Positions 7,821 to 17,094 of a DNA stretch of 64,000 nucleotides are shown one piece after another. Source of the stretch: Sphingobacteriaceae bacterium (GTDB lineage Bacteria; Bacteroidota; Bacteroidia; Sphingobacteriales; Sphingobacteriaceae). Under the pieces are notes generated by a model. It was given only the letters and a program-made list of their open reading frames with translations. It had not been told where the DNA came from and ran no database searches. The stretch is from NCBI GenBank assembly GCA_947460875.1, contig CANHGR010000002.1, forward strand, positions 124,001 to 188,000, given 5' to 3'. Position 1 is the stretch's first letter. Each line of letters opens with the position of its first letter. The translations under genes and the position numbers were made by a program.

Positions 7821-10295
7821 TTAATTCAATATAGCTTGAATAGGTTCTTTTATGGTTAGATCTAAAGCATCCTTCACTTTTTGTTGAGTTAAAGCCAAAT
7901 CGATCACTTCCCTCATTTCTTTTACATAATGAAAAGTCATGTCTTTGATATAATCTTCTTTTATTTCAAGAATATCTTTTTGATTTGATTTGGAAAGAAT
8001 AATCTCTTTAATATCTGCACGTTTTGCGGCAAGAATTTTTTCTTTAATGCCACCTACCGGGAGCACTTTTCCGCGGAGTGTAATCTCTCCGGTCATGGCT
8101 AGATGCGTTTTTACTTTGCGCTGAGTAAACGCAGAGATCAAAGAAACGAGCATGGTAATGCCCGCAGACGGACCGTCTTTTGGTGTCGCACCTGCCGGCA
8201 CGTGAATATGAACATCCCATTGATTAAAAATACGATGATCAATGTTAAATTTGCTTGCATGTGCACGTAGATACGCCATCGCAATAGTAGCAGATTCTTT
8301 CATTACGTCGCCCAAGCTGCCTGTCATTGTGAGTTTGCCTTTTCCTGGGCTTAAGCTTGATTCTATGAATAATATGTCGCCACCAACTTGCGTCCATGCA
8401 AGCCCAGTTACCACTCCGGCTACATCATTCCCCTCATACATATCTTTATCGAAAAGAGGGGCACCTAGATAAGTTTCCACATCGGTTTTACTTACAACCG
8501 GGTTGTATTCCTCTTCCATTGCAATTTTAGTGGCGATACCCCGAACCAATGATCCTATCTTTTTTTCCAAGCCCCGCACGCCTGACTCACGAGTATAGTC
8601 TTCAATTACTTTTTCGATGACTTGCGTTTTCAATGCGATATTCCTGTTTTTCAGGCCATGCTGCTCGTTTTGTTTTGGAAGTAAATGTCTTTTTGCGATT
8701 TCAATTTTTTCTTCGATTGTGTAGCCGTTTACTTCAATAATTTCCATGCGATCTAACAATGCAGGTTGTATAGAACTCAATGAGTTGGCAGTTGCAATAA
8801 ACATGATACGAGAAAGGTCGAAATCCATCTCCACATAATGATCATAGAATGCACTATTTTGTTCAGGGTCAAGTACTTCTAGTAAGGCTGACGATGGGTC
8901 TCCACGAAAATCTGTTCCAACTTTATCGACCTCGTCGAGCACAAAAACAGGATTAGATGTACCTGCTTTCTTAAGCGACTGTATGATCCGACCGGGCATT
9001 GCGCCGATATATGTTTTGCGATGCCCGCGAATTTCTGCTTCATCCCGGATTCCACCTAATGCCATGCGAACATATTTTCTGCCGAGGGATTTAGCAATCG
9101 ACTTGCCAAGCGAAGTCTTTCCAACACCAGGAGGGCCGACCAAGCAAAGAATTGGCGCTTTCATATCGTTTTTTAGCTTCAAAACTGCGAGATATTCGAT
9201 GATGCGGCGTTTAACTTTATCTAGGCCATAATGATCTTTTTCTAGGATCTTTTTCGCTCGTTTAAGATCAAAATTGTCTTTTGTAAACTCATTCCAGGGG
9301 AGGTCAATTAATAATTCTAAATAATTGATCTGTACCGAATAGTCTGCTGCTGCAGGATTCATCCGGGCTAACTTGTCAAGTTCTTTATTGAAGTGCGTGT
9401 TGACTTCTTTAGACCATTTTTTCTTTATTCCGCGTTCTCGAAGATTTTCGATCTCAAGATCTGGAGAATTTCCGCCAAGTTCTTCCTGTATTGTTTTTAG
9501 CTGTTGATTAAGGAAATAATCACGCTGTTGTTTATCAAGATCCGTGCGGACTTTAAACTGAATCTGATTTCTCAACTCCAGCATTTGTAGTTCTGATGTG
9601 AGATGCTCAAGCACTAATTTTGCCCGATCGCGTAGGTTGGCAACTTCGAGCATCGACTGTTTTACCGCAACGTCGGCATTCATGTTCGATGATATGAAGT
9701 TGATCAAAAAGGAGGTACTTTCGATATTTTTTATCGCGATAGCGGCTTCACTGGGGATATTATGCGAGAGTTGAATGATCTGCATAGCCATCTCTTTGAT
9801 GGAAGCGACCATGTTTTTGAATTCTTTATCTACTTTGGGTTTAATCTCTTTGAACTTGTCGATTGACGCTTTTATATAAGGTTCACTTTGAATCTCTTCG
9901 CGTAAACGAAAACGTTGTTTGCCTTGTATAATGACAGTGGTACTGCCATCGGGCATTTGTAACATTTTGATGATAAAGGCGATAGTTCCAACATTATTTA
10001 GTTGTTCATAGGTCGGGTCTTCGATGGCAACATCGCTTTGAGAAACCACACCGATGATTTTATCGCCACGGTACGCTTCTTTTATTAGTTTAATGGATTT
10101 ATCACGCCCGACAGTAATTGGTATTACAACACCGGGAAACAAAACCGTATTTCGAAGCGGCAGGATCGATAATATTTCTGGAGTCTGCTCATTATTCATT
10201 TCCTCTTCGTCTTCTTGAGACATCAAGGGAAAGAACTCAGTATCTTCATTGATGACGGAAAGGGCCTTATTAAAATCAAACAGGTCGTTATACAT
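7821..10295 (-). CDS. lon: ATP-dependent protease La (Lon)
   Basis: Cytosolic AAA+ serine protease that degrades misfolded and regulatory proteins. The 824-residue chain has an N-terminal substrate-binding domain (about 40-240), a coiled-coil linker, the AAA+ module with Walker [10 protein letters not shown] near 390 and Walker [10 protein letters not shown] near 455, and the C-terminal protease domain. The catalytic dyad is Ser710 in DGPSAG and Lys753 in GGIKEKI. The length agrees with Bacteroidota LonA. A palindrome overlaps the -7 box in its promoter, which may be an operator (see findings). Confidence 0.97.
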   Translation of the reverse strand: MYNDLFDFNKALSVINEDTEFFPLMSQEDEEEMNNEQTPEILSILPLRNTVLFPGVVIPITVGRDKSIKLIKEAYRGDKIIGVVSQSDVAIEDPTYEQLNNVGTIAFIIKMLQMPDGSTTVIIQGKQRFRLREEIQSEPYIKASIDKFKEIKPKVDKEFKNMVASIKEMAMQIIQLSHNIPSEAAIAIKNIESTSFLINFISSNMNADVAVKQSMLEVANLRDRAKLVLEHLTSELQMLELRNQIQFKVRTDLDKQQRDYFLNQQLKTIQEELGGNSPDLEIENLRERGIKKKWSKEVNTHFNKELDKLARMNPAAADYSVQINYLELLIDLPWNEFTKDNFDLKRAKKILEKDHYGLDKVKRRIIEYLAVLKLKNDMKAPILCLVGPPGVGKTSLGKSIAKSLGRKYVRMALGGIRDEAEIRGHRKTYIGAMPGRIIQSLKKAGTSNPVFVLDEVDKVGTDFRGDPSSALLEVLDPEQNSAFYDHYVEMDFDLSRIMFIATANSLSSIQPALLDRMEIIEVNGYTIEEKIEIAKRHLLPKQNEQHGLKNRNIALKTQVIEKVIEDYTRESGVRGLEKKIGSLVRGIATKIAMEEEYNPVVSKTDVETYLGAPLFDKDMYEGNDVAGVVTGLAWTQVGGDILFIESSLSPGKGKLTMTGSLGDVMKESATIAMAYLRAHASKFNIDHRIFNQWDVHIHVPAGATPKDGPSAGITMLVSLISAFTQRKVKTHLAMTGEITLRGKVLPVGGIKEKILAAKRADIKEIILSKSNQKDILEIKEDYIKDMTFHYVKEMREVIDLALTQQKVKDALDLTIKEPIQAILN

Positions 10296-10323
10296 TAAAA
10301 ATAGTTTTCATTGACAGGGTCAT

Positions 10324-10340
10324 TTTGACAGTCAAATTTA
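10324..10340 (-). promoter_or_regulatory. lon promoter -7 box with overlapping palindrome
   Basis: The minus strand reads TAAATTTG at 10333-10340 (exact TAnnTTTG). The perfect palindrome TTTGAC-a-GTCAAA occupies 10324-10336 and overlaps its 3' half. A second TTGACA lies close by at 10308-10313. The arrangement suits a repressor or stress-regulator site for lon. The rest of 10296-10589 holds only the hairpin at 10424-10451. Confidence 0.4.
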
Positions 10341-10423
10341 GTGGATTTATTAATTAAAATTTCTCAATTAGGGTTTACAAGCAATATGCCAACATGGGTT
10401 TTCGATCTAAATTAGTTTAAAGA

Positions 10424-10451
10424 AGCACTAAAAGGCTTAATTTTTAGTGCT
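10424..10451. repeat. Inverted repeat between lon and TPR gene
   Basis: AGCACTAAAA (10424-10433) pairs with TTTTAGTGCT (10442-10451) around an 8-nt loop. It lies between the divergent lon and TPR genes. There is no T run on either side, so I do not call it a terminator; its role is unknown. Confidence 0.4.
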
Positions 10452-10589
10452 TTGCTGTTAAAACGGCAGTCTTATGAAAGATATCAACATTCCATTTTTG
10501 TTAGATATTTATTTTTATAATTGTTAAGCTAATGGAGAATAATAATTACCAGACGGCGTTATCTTTACTTTAGTTATAATGTAAATCAA

Positions 10590-11234
10590 ATGAAATTAAT
10601 CACTTTATTTTTATGTTTTTTGTTTGCCTTTTCGGGCTATACAATTGCTCAATCCAATAAGGAAGTTTCTAACCCGTATGCAGAAATGGGGCAAACGGCT
10701 GTTCTAGAAGGGAATTTCAAATTAGCGGCTAGTCACTTGGAGAAAGCAGCTGTTGCGGACGCGAATAATGGAGATATACATTTTACGCTCGGATATTCTT
10801 ACTTCCATTCTGGCGAATATGCAAAAGCGATCGGATCATTAAGCAAAGCGGTTTCATTGAAGCCGGAGCGTGCCAATGCTTACTACTATCGGGGTAAAGC
10901 ACGCAATATCTTGGCAACACAGATGAATAGTATCCTGTCTGCTCTTGAAAAGGAAAAGTTACTGCAAGCAGGAATTCGTGATTTTTCTAAATGCATTGAG
11001 ATCAACGCAGAACAGAATATGGAATATTATCAAAACCGCGCCATGGCCTACTTTGATTACGGTATTTTAAAGGAGCAGCAAACAGGCGGCACCTATGATA
11101 AAGCAGCGTCTGAGTTGGCTTACAAGTCTTGTATCAATGATTTGCAGCACATTCTAGATGTCAATCCATCCCGAAAGGACATTTCAGATGTGATGAAAAA
11201 AGCCAGAGTCTATATCGCGAATCTTAATAATTAA
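10590..11234 (+). CDS. Exported TPR-repeat protein
   Basis: A 214-residue protein with a signal peptide (MKLITLFLCFLFAFSGYTIAQ, cleavage after about residue 21). Three to four tetratricopeptide repeats follow, for example GNFKLAASHLEKAAVADANN, GDIHFTLGYSYFHSGEYAKA and PERANAYYYRGKARNI. TPR arrays mediate protein-protein contacts; no enzymatic residue is visible. It stands alone on the plus strand between lon and a convergent lipoprotein gene, with only 15 bp to the latter's stop. The partner and pathway are unknown. Confidence 0.85.
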   Translation: MKLITLFLCFLFAFSGYTIAQSNKEVSNPYAEMGQTAVLEGNFKLAASHLEKAAVADANNGDIHFTLGYSYFHSGEYAKAIGSLSKAVSLKPERANAYYYRGKARNILATQMNSILSALEKEKLLQAGIRDFSKCIEINAEQNMEYYQNRAMAYFDYGILKEQQTGGTYDKAASELAYKSCINDLQHILDVNPSRKDISDVMKKARVYIANLNN

Positions 11235-11249
11235 TCAATCAAATTTATT

Positions 11250-11780
11250 TTATTGGATACTTCCTCGTATCAGATAATTGCTTTCACCCAAAAAGAGAAT
11301 TTTTTGTGTTTTCTTAATTGAGTACAAGGAATCATGGAAGTAATCGAGCTCTTCTATTGACGAATATAGCTTGTTACTTACTTCGTTGAGGATATAAATG
11401 TGCGAGGGCTTGCCATTAGAATCTTGTTCGATTGTAATTTTTCTTGTTTTCAGGGCACTATCTATTGCTAAATAACTAATTGTACTTCCAATTAAGCTAA
11501 TCTGATAACTTTCTTTCCAGGCAGGCTTATTAATATCGGCCTTCCAAAAGAGCTCGAGTTCTTTTTCCCAATTATCAATTTGTAAGCGTTTGCTTTCTGT
11601 TTCACTATTCGTTGTGGCGGTTTTATTCACCAGGGGGTTTCTCGATTGAAGACGAACTGCCTGTTTCTTGAAGAATCCATCGAAATCGAAATATTTTTTT
11701 GACGAATTGGCAGGATTTCCAGTCGTTGTACACGCCAATAAGAACAGCGAGCAAATTGAAACGGCGATACGACTTTTCAT
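11250..11780 (-). CDS. Hypothetical lipoprotein
   Basis: A 176-residue protein with a lipobox, LFLLAC, at residues 12-17, so it should be lipidated at Cys17 and attached to the inner or outer membrane. The mature part is hydrophilic and moderately charged, with no motif that I recognise. Its ATG is the base next to the gpmI stop codon, so it is translationally adjacent to, and almost certainly co-transcribed with, gpmI. Nothing in the sequence suggests a role in glycolysis; the link may be only transcriptional. Confidence 0.75.
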   Translation of the reverse strand: MKSRIAVSICSLFLLACTTTGNPANSSKKYFDFDGFFKKQAVRLQSRNPLVNKTATTNSETESKRLQIDNWEKELELFWKADINKPAWKESYQISLIGSTISYLAIDSALKTRKITIEQDSNGKPSHIYILNEVSNKLYSSIEELDYFHDSLYSIKKTQKILFLGESNYLIRGSIQ

Positions 11781-13301
11781 TTAAATCAGTACCCTGCCCG
11801 TCATTTTCTTAGGAATATTGAGACCCATGACTTTTAAAATTGTCGGTGCAACATCACCGAGCTTGCCATCTGCTAACTGCTTATACTGACTATCGATCAA
11901 AATACATGGAACAAGGTTTGTGGTATGAGCGGTGTTGGCAGAACCATCTTCGTTTATCATATAGTCGGCATTTCCATGATCGGCAATGATAATTAACGAG
12001 TAATTATTTCTTAGCCCGCATTCCACAACTTGTCCTAAACAGCTGTCAACAGTCTCTACAGCTTTAATAACAGCCTCGTAAACACCGGTATGGCCAACCA
12101 TATCAGGATTTGCAAAGTTTAGGCATACAAAATCTGGTCTGCCCTCATCAAGCTCCTTGCAAATGGCATTTGCAATTCCATTTGCACTCATCTCAGGCTG
12201 TAAATCATAAGTGGCTACCTTCGGTGAAGAAATCATAATACGTTTTTCGCCAATAAATTCTTTTTCGCGTCCCCCGGAAAAGAAAAAAGTAACATGGGGA
12301 TATTTTTCTGTTTCTGCAATACGGACCTGAGTTCTATGATTATTTTCAAGCACTTCGCCTAACGTCTGACTAAGATCATCCTTCGTAAAGACAACATTTA
12401 CGTTATTAAATGTTTCATCGTAAGACGTCATGGTTACATAATGAAGCGGCAAAGGCTGCATCTGGTATTCGGGAAATGCTTTTTGCGTTAGTGCCGTAGT
12501 GATTTCGCGGCCCCGATCGGTGCGAAAATTAATGCATATTACCACATCGCCTGGTTCAATTACTGCAACAGGCTTTCCCGCACTATCTACTTTTACAATT
12601 GGTTGGATAAATTCATCAGAAACACCATCCGCATACGAAGATTTAATCGCATCCGAGATGTCTAAAACAGGTTTTCCTGTGCCGTGCACCATCAAATCAT
12701 ATGCTAACTTAACACGTTCCCAACGATTATCCCGATCCATTGCATAATAACGCCCAACGGCAGATGCCAAAGTGCCGGTAGAACGTTCTAAATAGGCTTG
12801 CAAATTGTTAATAAAGCCTAATCCAGAGTTTGGATCGGTATCACGACCATCAATGAAAGCATGAATAAATAATTTCTGAACTTGTTTTTCATGTGCAGCA
12901 TCGCACAGGCCATACAAATGTTTTACATGAGAGTGAACTCCGCCGTCAGACACTAAACCGATTATATGTACTTGTTTATTCTCACGTTTTGCGTAGTCAA
13001 ATGCCTCAGATAAAACCGGATTGGTTTTAAACTCGCCATCTTGTACCGCTTTGTGGATGCGCCCAAGTTCTTGATAAACCACACGCCCAGCGCCAAGGTT
13101 CATATGCCCTACTTCCGAGTTTCCCATTTGTCCTTTGGGGAGGCCGACTGCTTCGCCTGAAGCTTCCAGTTTTGAATTTGGATATGCTTTAATTAGACGA
13201 TCGAAAACAGGCGTATTAGCCGCTTCAATCGCGTTAGAGTGATCATGTCGTCCATATCCCCAACCGTCAAGAATAAGAAGTATCGTTTTTTTATTTTCCA
13301 C
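11781..13301 (-). CDS. gpmI: 2,3-bisphosphoglycerate-independent phosphoglycerate mutase
   Basis: Interconverts 3- and 2-phosphoglycerate in glycolysis, using two metal ions and a phosphoserine intermediate. The N-terminal metal site ILLILDGWGYG is at about 6-16 and the catalytic serine is in GQMGNSEVGHMNLGAGRV near 57-74. The second metal cluster, IIADHGNADYM, is near 430. The frame is open to TTG 13307, but a TATATTTG promoter box covers that codon. The GTG at 13301 gives MENKKTILLILDGWGYG, which matches the family start, so I use it (506 aa). Transcription would then start within a few bases of the GTG, giving a leaderless mRNA. Confidence 0.93.
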   Translation of the reverse strand: MENKKTILLILDGWGYGRHDHSNAIEAANTPVFDRLIKAYPNSKLEASGEAVGLPKGQMGNSEVGHMNLGAGRVVYQELGRIHKAVQDGEFKTNPVLSEAFDYAKRENKQVHIIGLVSDGGVHSHVKHLYGLCDAAHEKQVQKLFIHAFIDGRDTDPNSGLGFINNLQAYLERSTGTLASAVGRYYAMDRDNRWERVKLAYDLMVHGTGKPVLDISDAIKSSYADGVSDEFIQPIVKVDSAGKPVAVIEPGDVVICINFRTDRGREITTALTQKAFPEYQMQPLPLHYVTMTSYDETFNNVNVVFTKDDLSQTLGEVLENNHRTQVRIAETEKYPHVTFFFSGGREKEFIGEKRIMISSPKVATYDLQPEMSANGIANAICKELDEGRPDFVCLNFANPDMVGHTGVYEAVIKAVETVDSCLGQVVECGLRNNYSLIIIADHGNADYMINEDGSANTAHTTNLVPCILIDSQYKQLADGKLGDVAPTILKVMGLNIPKKMTGRVLI

Positions 13302-13304
13302 GCA

Positions 13305-13312
13305 CAAATATA
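13305..13312 (-). promoter_or_regulatory. -7 box of gpmI promoter (TATATTTG)
   Basis: Exact TAnnTTTG match on the minus strand, ending 3 nt before the GTG start. It overlaps back-to-back with the divergent plus-strand box at 13311-13318. Confidence 0.5.
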
Positions 13313-13318
13313 CATTTG
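13311..13318 (+). promoter_or_regulatory. -7 box of divergent DUF4783 promoter (TACATTTG)
   Basis: Exact TAnnTTTG match on the plus strand, 52 nt before the ATG at 13371. It shares two bases with the gpmI -7 box, so the two promoters probably exclude each other. Confidence 0.5.
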
Positions 13319-13370
13319 TCGATGGAAAATGTCTAAATTTAGTGTCGTAAGTCTAGTTTATTTTAATCAC

Positions 13371-13775
13371 ATGTATAGACATTTTAACTGCTTATTGTTT
13401 GCTATTTGCTTTTTTCTCTGTTCGATGGCATCCACCGCAAAGGCCGATATTTTAGACGACATAAACTCTTTTTTGAGGTCGGGAAATATTGCAGAAATTA
13501 GTAAGCATCTTGCCGCGAATGTAGAACTTGAAGTGTTATCTAAACAGAATAGTTATACCAAAGCTCAAGCTGTAGCTGTTTTGGCTGATTTTTTTAAGAA
13601 AAACCAGCCTAAATCATCAAAAATTGTTCACAAGATATCTTCCAATCCCGCGCATCTTTTTGGAGTCATGATCTTAGATACAAGTAACGGTGAATTTAGA
13701 ACATCAGTGTCTGTCAGTAATAGTTCAGGCAAACTGCTCATCACTGAAATCCGATTTGAGCTAAATAAAGACTAA
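13371..13775 (+). CDS. DUF4783 domain exported protein
   Basis: A 134-residue protein starting with a signal peptide (MYRHFNCLLFAICFFLCSMASTAKA). The mature domain follows, DILDDINSFLRSGNIAEISK, with a compact alpha+beta body ending ISEIRFEL-like (ITEIRFELNKD). This matches DUF4783, a small SnoaL/NTF2-like domain widespread in Bacteroidota and of unknown function. The frame is open further upstream (to 13239, inside gpmI), but the signal peptide and the -7 box at 13311-13318 support the ATG at 13371. It lies 35 bp before nadC, which has its own promoter box. Confidence 0.8.
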   Translation: MYRHFNCLLFAICFFLCSMASTAKADILDDINSFLRSGNIAEISKHLAANVELEVLSKQNSYTKAQAVAVLADFFKKNQPKSSKIVHKISSNPAHLFGVMILDTSNGEFRTSVSVSNSSGKLLITEIRFELNKD

Positions 13776-13792
13776 GCTAATCTGCTAATTGT

Positions 13793-13800
13793 TATTTTTG
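13793..13800 (+). promoter_or_regulatory. -7 box of nadC promoter (TATTTTTG)
   Basis: Exact TAnnTTTG match ending 10 nt before the nadC ATG, predicting a leader of only a few bases. Confidence 0.5.
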
Positions 13801-13810
13801 CAGCCATTAT

Positions 13811-14680
13811 ATGGAAGCAGACAAAAAATTACTTACCCAGTTTATAAAAAATGCGCTTGCCGAAGATATTGGTGATGGCGACCATACTTCTTTGTCAACG
13901 ATCCCTAAGGGAAAGCAGGGAAAAGCAAGGCTAATTATCAAGGAAAGAGGGGTCCTTGCAGGTATTACTGTGGCTAAGGCGATTTTTAACGAGGTTGATC
14001 CGCAGCTAAACGTCACGATTCTAATCAATGATGGTGCAGAAGTTGAATATGGAGACGTGGCTCTGTTTGTCTCCGGGCGTGCGCATTCTATATTAGTGGC
14101 CGAGCGACTTGTCCTTAATACGATGCAGATGATGAGTGGAATCGCATCCACAACGAAGCGAATATCAGATTTAATTAAAGGAACGGGCACTAAAGTTTTG
14201 GACACTAGAAAAACTTCGCCAAATTTGCGGTTTCTTCAAAAGTTAGCGGTGAAAATTGGGGGTGGAGAGAATCACCGTATCGGTTTATTTGATATGATTT
14301 TAATAAAAGATAATCATGTGGATTATGCCGGAGGAATAGCTGAAGCAATTAAATCTGCGACCGATTATCGTAATAAGCTTAAAAATAAAAAGCATTTAGA
14401 GATCGAAATAGAAGTAAGGACGCTGAATGAGCTGGACACAGTGCTAGAAGCAGGGGGAGTCGACAGGATTTTGTTGGATAACTTCAGTTATGAAAATTTG
14501 AGAGAGGCCGTGAGAACTGTAGCTGGAAGATTTAAAACTGAAGCGTCGGGAGGAATTACGGAAGAGAACGCTCTAGAATTCGCAGCATGCGGAGTCGATT
14601 TCATCTCTATGGGGGCACTAACACACTCTGTTAAAAGTCTGGATATGAGCCTAAAAGCCTTTGACGGCGATTTAAAATAA
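13811..14680 (+). CDS. nadC: Nicotinate-nucleotide pyrophosphorylase (carboxylating)
   Basis: Quinolinate phosphoribosyltransferase: converts quinolinate and PRPP to nicotinate mononucleotide, CO2 and PPi in de novo NAD synthesis. The 289-residue chain has the N-terminal signature AEDIGDGDHTSLSTIP near 16-31, the substrate-binding VLDTRKTSPNLR near 131-142 followed by GGGENHRIGLFDMILIKDNH near 150-169, and the C-terminal ASGGITEENA near 248. All the Arg, Lys and His residues typical of the active site are visible. Neighbours nadA and nadB are not in the window. plsY follows 35 bp later and may be co-transcribed. Confidence 0.96.
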   Translation: MEADKKLLTQFIKNALAEDIGDGDHTSLSTIPKGKQGKARLIIKERGVLAGITVAKAIFNEVDPQLNVTILINDGAEVEYGDVALFVSGRAHSILVAERLVLNTMQMMSGIASTTKRISDLIKGTGTKVLDTRKTSPNLRFLQKLAVKIGGGENHRIGLFDMILIKDNHVDYAGGIAEAIKSATDYRNKLKNKKHLEIEIEVRTLNELDTVLEAGGVDRILLDNFSYENLREAVRTVAGRFKTEASGGITEENALEFAACGVDFISMGALTHSVKSLDMSLKAFDGDLK

Positions 14681-14715
14681 TTCAGAATTTCTTTTTTTAG
14701 TAATATTGCGTCCCA

Positions 14716-15363
14716 ATGATATCCGTCTATTCGATTTCAGCATTAATTGCCGCCTACCTGTTTGGTTCAATTCCTGCAGCTGTTTGGATTGGGCAGGCTT
14801 TTTTTGGAATTGACGTGCGTGAATACGGTAGTGGGAATGCAGGTGCAACAAATGTCTTTAGAGTACTCGGTAAAAAGGCCGGAATCGCTGTCATGACGAT
14901 TGATATTTTTAAAGGCTGGACGGCAACAAATTTGGCCGTAATAATTGGCCTTTCAGTTACCGGTCCACAAAACTCAGTGCAATTCGTTAATTATCAACTA
15001 GCACTCGGTGTGGTCGCTGTTATGGGTCACCTTTTCCCGATTTTTGCCGGTTTTAGAGGGGGAAAGGGAATCGCAACATTATTTGGAATGATATTAGCGA
15101 TACACTTCGAGGCAGCGATGCTCTGTGTTCTTGTTTTTGTTTTATTCTTGCTGATATTCAAATATGTTTCGCTTGGGTCTATAGCGGCCGGTTTTACGTT
15201 TCCACTTAGCGTTATATTCATTTTTCAGTCGCCAATACGTTCTGTTGTATTATACGGCATGTGTATATGTATACTCATTCTCGTTACGCATCAAAGAAAT
15301 ATCGAAAGGTTAATTCGAGGAAAAGAAAGCAAAGTAAATCTGTTCAGGAAACCAACAGTTTAA
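14716..15363 (+). CDS. plsY: Glycerol-3-phosphate acyltransferase PlsY
   Basis: Integral inner-membrane enzyme that transfers the acyl group from acyl phosphate to glycerol-3-phosphate, the first step of phospholipid synthesis. The 215-residue protein has five hydrophobic segments. It carries the family motifs: GSIPAAVWIG (residues 17-26), the glycine-rich SGNAGATNVFRVLGKK (38-53), and GHLFPIFAGFRGGKGIAT near 104-121. The last 15 residues form a basic cytosolic tail. Its acyl-phosphate supplier PlsX is not in the window. Confidence 0.95.
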   Translation: MISVYSISALIAAYLFGSIPAAVWIGQAFFGIDVREYGSGNAGATNVFRVLGKKAGIAVMTIDIFKGWTATNLAVIIGLSVTGPQNSVQFVNYQLALGVVAVMGHLFPIFAGFRGGKGIATLFGMILAIHFEAAMLCVLVFVLFLLIFKYVSLGSIAAGFTFPLSVIFIFQSPIRSVVLYGMCICILILVTHQRNIERLIRGKESKVNLFRKPTV

Positions 15364-15391
15364 ACTTGAACCTTTTCTAGTAAATCAACCT

Positions 15392-16005
15392 ATGAAAAGA
15401 TTAAAGCTGTTTTCAATTATCTTATTATCTGTATGTTGAGTACTTGCGCTACTGTTCCTTTAACAGGTGGGAAGCAAATTAGCTTGATCGATGAATCGCA
15501 GATGCAGCAACAAGCTGTTCAAGCTTACTGTGAATTTTTAAATACCGCCGCAACCAACGTTATTTCCAATTCAGGAGATGCGCCACTGGTTAACCATGTT
15601 GGCGGAAATATCGCTAGCGCCATAACGTGGGATATGCAACAGAATGGATACGGTGGTACATACAGTTATGCTGATGAATTTAATCTAATTGATAGCAAAG
15701 ATGTTAACGCATGGTGTATGTCTGGCGGTAACGTAGCCGTTTATACCGGAATTTTACCCGTTACTCAATCTGAAGCAGGCCTGGCGGTTGTTATGGGACA
15801 TGAAATTGCTTATGCTCTTGCAGGGTACTCCTCAGAACAGGCTTCATCTGGGGCACTTGCCCAACTTGGAAGTAGTGTCGTTGGAGGTGTTGAATCCCTA
15901 ATTAATCATTCGGCTGCAAGGACTCAGGCATCCATCCCTAAAGATGAACGTGAAAGCGTAGCTGATAATTTATTGAGACTGAGCGTTGGGATAAAGGATA
16001 TATAG
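15392..16005 (+). pseudogene. Decayed M48-family metallopeptidase lipoprotein
   Basis: An ATG at 15392 begins a signal sequence (MKRLKLFSIILLSVC) that hits TGA at 15437-15439. The following lipobox region and mature protein continue in another frame, from about 15433 (MLSTCATVPLTGG), so an indel separates the two. The body clearly belongs to the M48 (LoiP/YcaL-like) family: AWCMSGGNVAVYTGILPV, then VVMGHEIAYAL. The zinc motif HExxH has Tyr at its second His (TAT at 15811-15813, one step from CAT). The third ligand, normally Glu in ESEADN, is Val (GTA at 15958-15960). The frame then ends early at 16005. Frameshift, loss of two zinc ligands and truncation together indicate a dead gene. Confidence 0.85.
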
Positions 16006-16125
16006 GATTTGTTGCAGAACTACCTGGTGTTTGTTATACTCCAATGAAGAGTTTAATGATTGTGTTGTATTCGGATGTTGTCCATTTAAATATTGAACTT
16101 TAAGCCTACTTTATTGTGTCAAAAA

Positions 16126-16150
16126 TCTCAAATCTCACATCTCTCATCTA
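16126..16150. repeat. Heptanucleotide tandem repeat
   Basis: Three and a half imperfect 7-bp units: TCTCAAA, TCTCACA, TCTCTCA, TCTA. The array ends at the start codon of the TIGR02757 gene. About 145 bp of otherwise featureless sequence separates that gene from the M48 remnant. Confidence 0.6.
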
Positions 16151-16987
16151 ATGACGCATTCTCGAAATTCTATTATTCAGATCCCCGACCTAAAATCCTT
16201 TCTCGACGCTAAAGCCGATCACTATAACCGTCCAGACTTTATTGAGAACGACCCTATTAGTATCCCTCATTTTTTTGAAAAAAAGCAAGACATCGAGATA
16301 ATGGGCTTTTTTGCCGCTATTCTTGCCTGGGGTCAGCGGAAAACGATAATCAATAAATGTAGGGAACTGACGCAAAGGATGGGTGGCTCGCCCTACGATT
16401 TCGTGATGAATCATTCTGAACATGATTTAGCGGTCTTAAGTGGTTTTAAACATCGAACTTTTAACGATACAGATCTATTATATTTCATCTATTTTTTTAA
16501 GGAACATTATAGTCAGTATACATCATTGGAAGACGCCTTTAATCCCGAGATAACTGGTTTGAAAAGCAATATTACCTACCGGGATGAGCTACTCAAGGGG
16601 GCAGAAAAGGTAGAACAATCGTTGAATCACTTCAGAGCCTATTTTTTCAGTTTTCCTGATTTTCCTCCGCGTACCGTCAAGCACGTTAGCTCGCCAATGC
16701 AGAAATCTACTTGTAAACGCTTAAATATGTTTTTGCGTTGGATGGTAAGAAAGGGCGATGAAGGCGTAGATTTCGGTATATGGAGCCATTTAAAGCCCTC
16801 AGAGCTCATTTGTCCCTGCGACCTTCATGTAGACCGGGTGGCACGCAAACTTGGACTGATTAATCGCAAACAAACGGATTGGCAAACAGCGCTTGAATTA
16901 ACATCCAGGCTCAGAGAATTTGATCCTTTGGATCCCGTTAGGTATGATTTTGCGCTGTTTGGGATGGGGATTGATGGAATTGAGTAA
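16151..16987 (+). CDS. TIGR02757 family protein (DUF2400)
   Basis: Cytosolic protein of 278 residues matching the TIGR02757/DUF2400 family of Bacteroidota. Conserved landmarks: ADHYNRPDFIENDPISIPHFF near 17-37, FFAAILAWGQRKTIINKC near 54-71, NMFLRWMVRKGDEGVDFGIW near 193-213, and a C-terminal PCDLHVDRVARKLGL near 224-238 followed by DPLDPVRYDFALFGMGI. The C-terminal half resembles helix-hairpin-helix DNA glycosylase folds. The function of the family is not established. The ATG directly follows a 7-bp tandem repeat. Confidence 0.88.
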   Translation: MTHSRNSIIQIPDLKSFLDAKADHYNRPDFIENDPISIPHFFEKKQDIEIMGFFAAILAWGQRKTIINKCRELTQRMGGSPYDFVMNHSEHDLAVLSGFKHRTFNDTDLLYFIYFFKEHYSQYTSLEDAFNPEITGLKSNITYRDELLKGAEKVEQSLNHFRAYFFSFPDFPPRTVKHVSSPMQKSTCKRLNMFLRWMVRKGDEGVDFGIWSHLKPSELICPCDLHVDRVARKLGLINRKQTDWQTALELTSRLREFDPLDPVRYDFALFGMGIDGIE

Positions 16988-16990
16988 TGC

Positions 16991-17088
16991 GTATTGTGAT
17001 ATCCATGTTTTTGGAGACTTGTTGAATTTAAGAAAAAATTGGCATCTTGCCGGGTAATCATTCTGTCTCAATACGCATATCGCAATAC
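16991..17088. repeat. Dispersed inverted repeat before mnmE
   Basis: GTATTGTGATAT (16991-17002) and ATATCGCAATAC (17077-17088) are inverted copies with one mismatch, separated by 74 bp. The right copy is preceded by a related piece, CAATACGCAT. It looks like an intergenic REP- or MITE-like element; its identity is unproven. Confidence 0.4.
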
Positions 17089-17094
17089 TAATAG

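Noticed and set aside
13239-13370. Longer DUF4783 protein starting inside gpmI
   Set aside because: The signal peptide begins at 13371 and the promoter box is at 13311-13318; the extra residues are antisense gpmI.
13807-14205. 132-codon minus-strand frame inside nadC
   Set aside because: Antisense shadow of a well-conserved enzyme gene.
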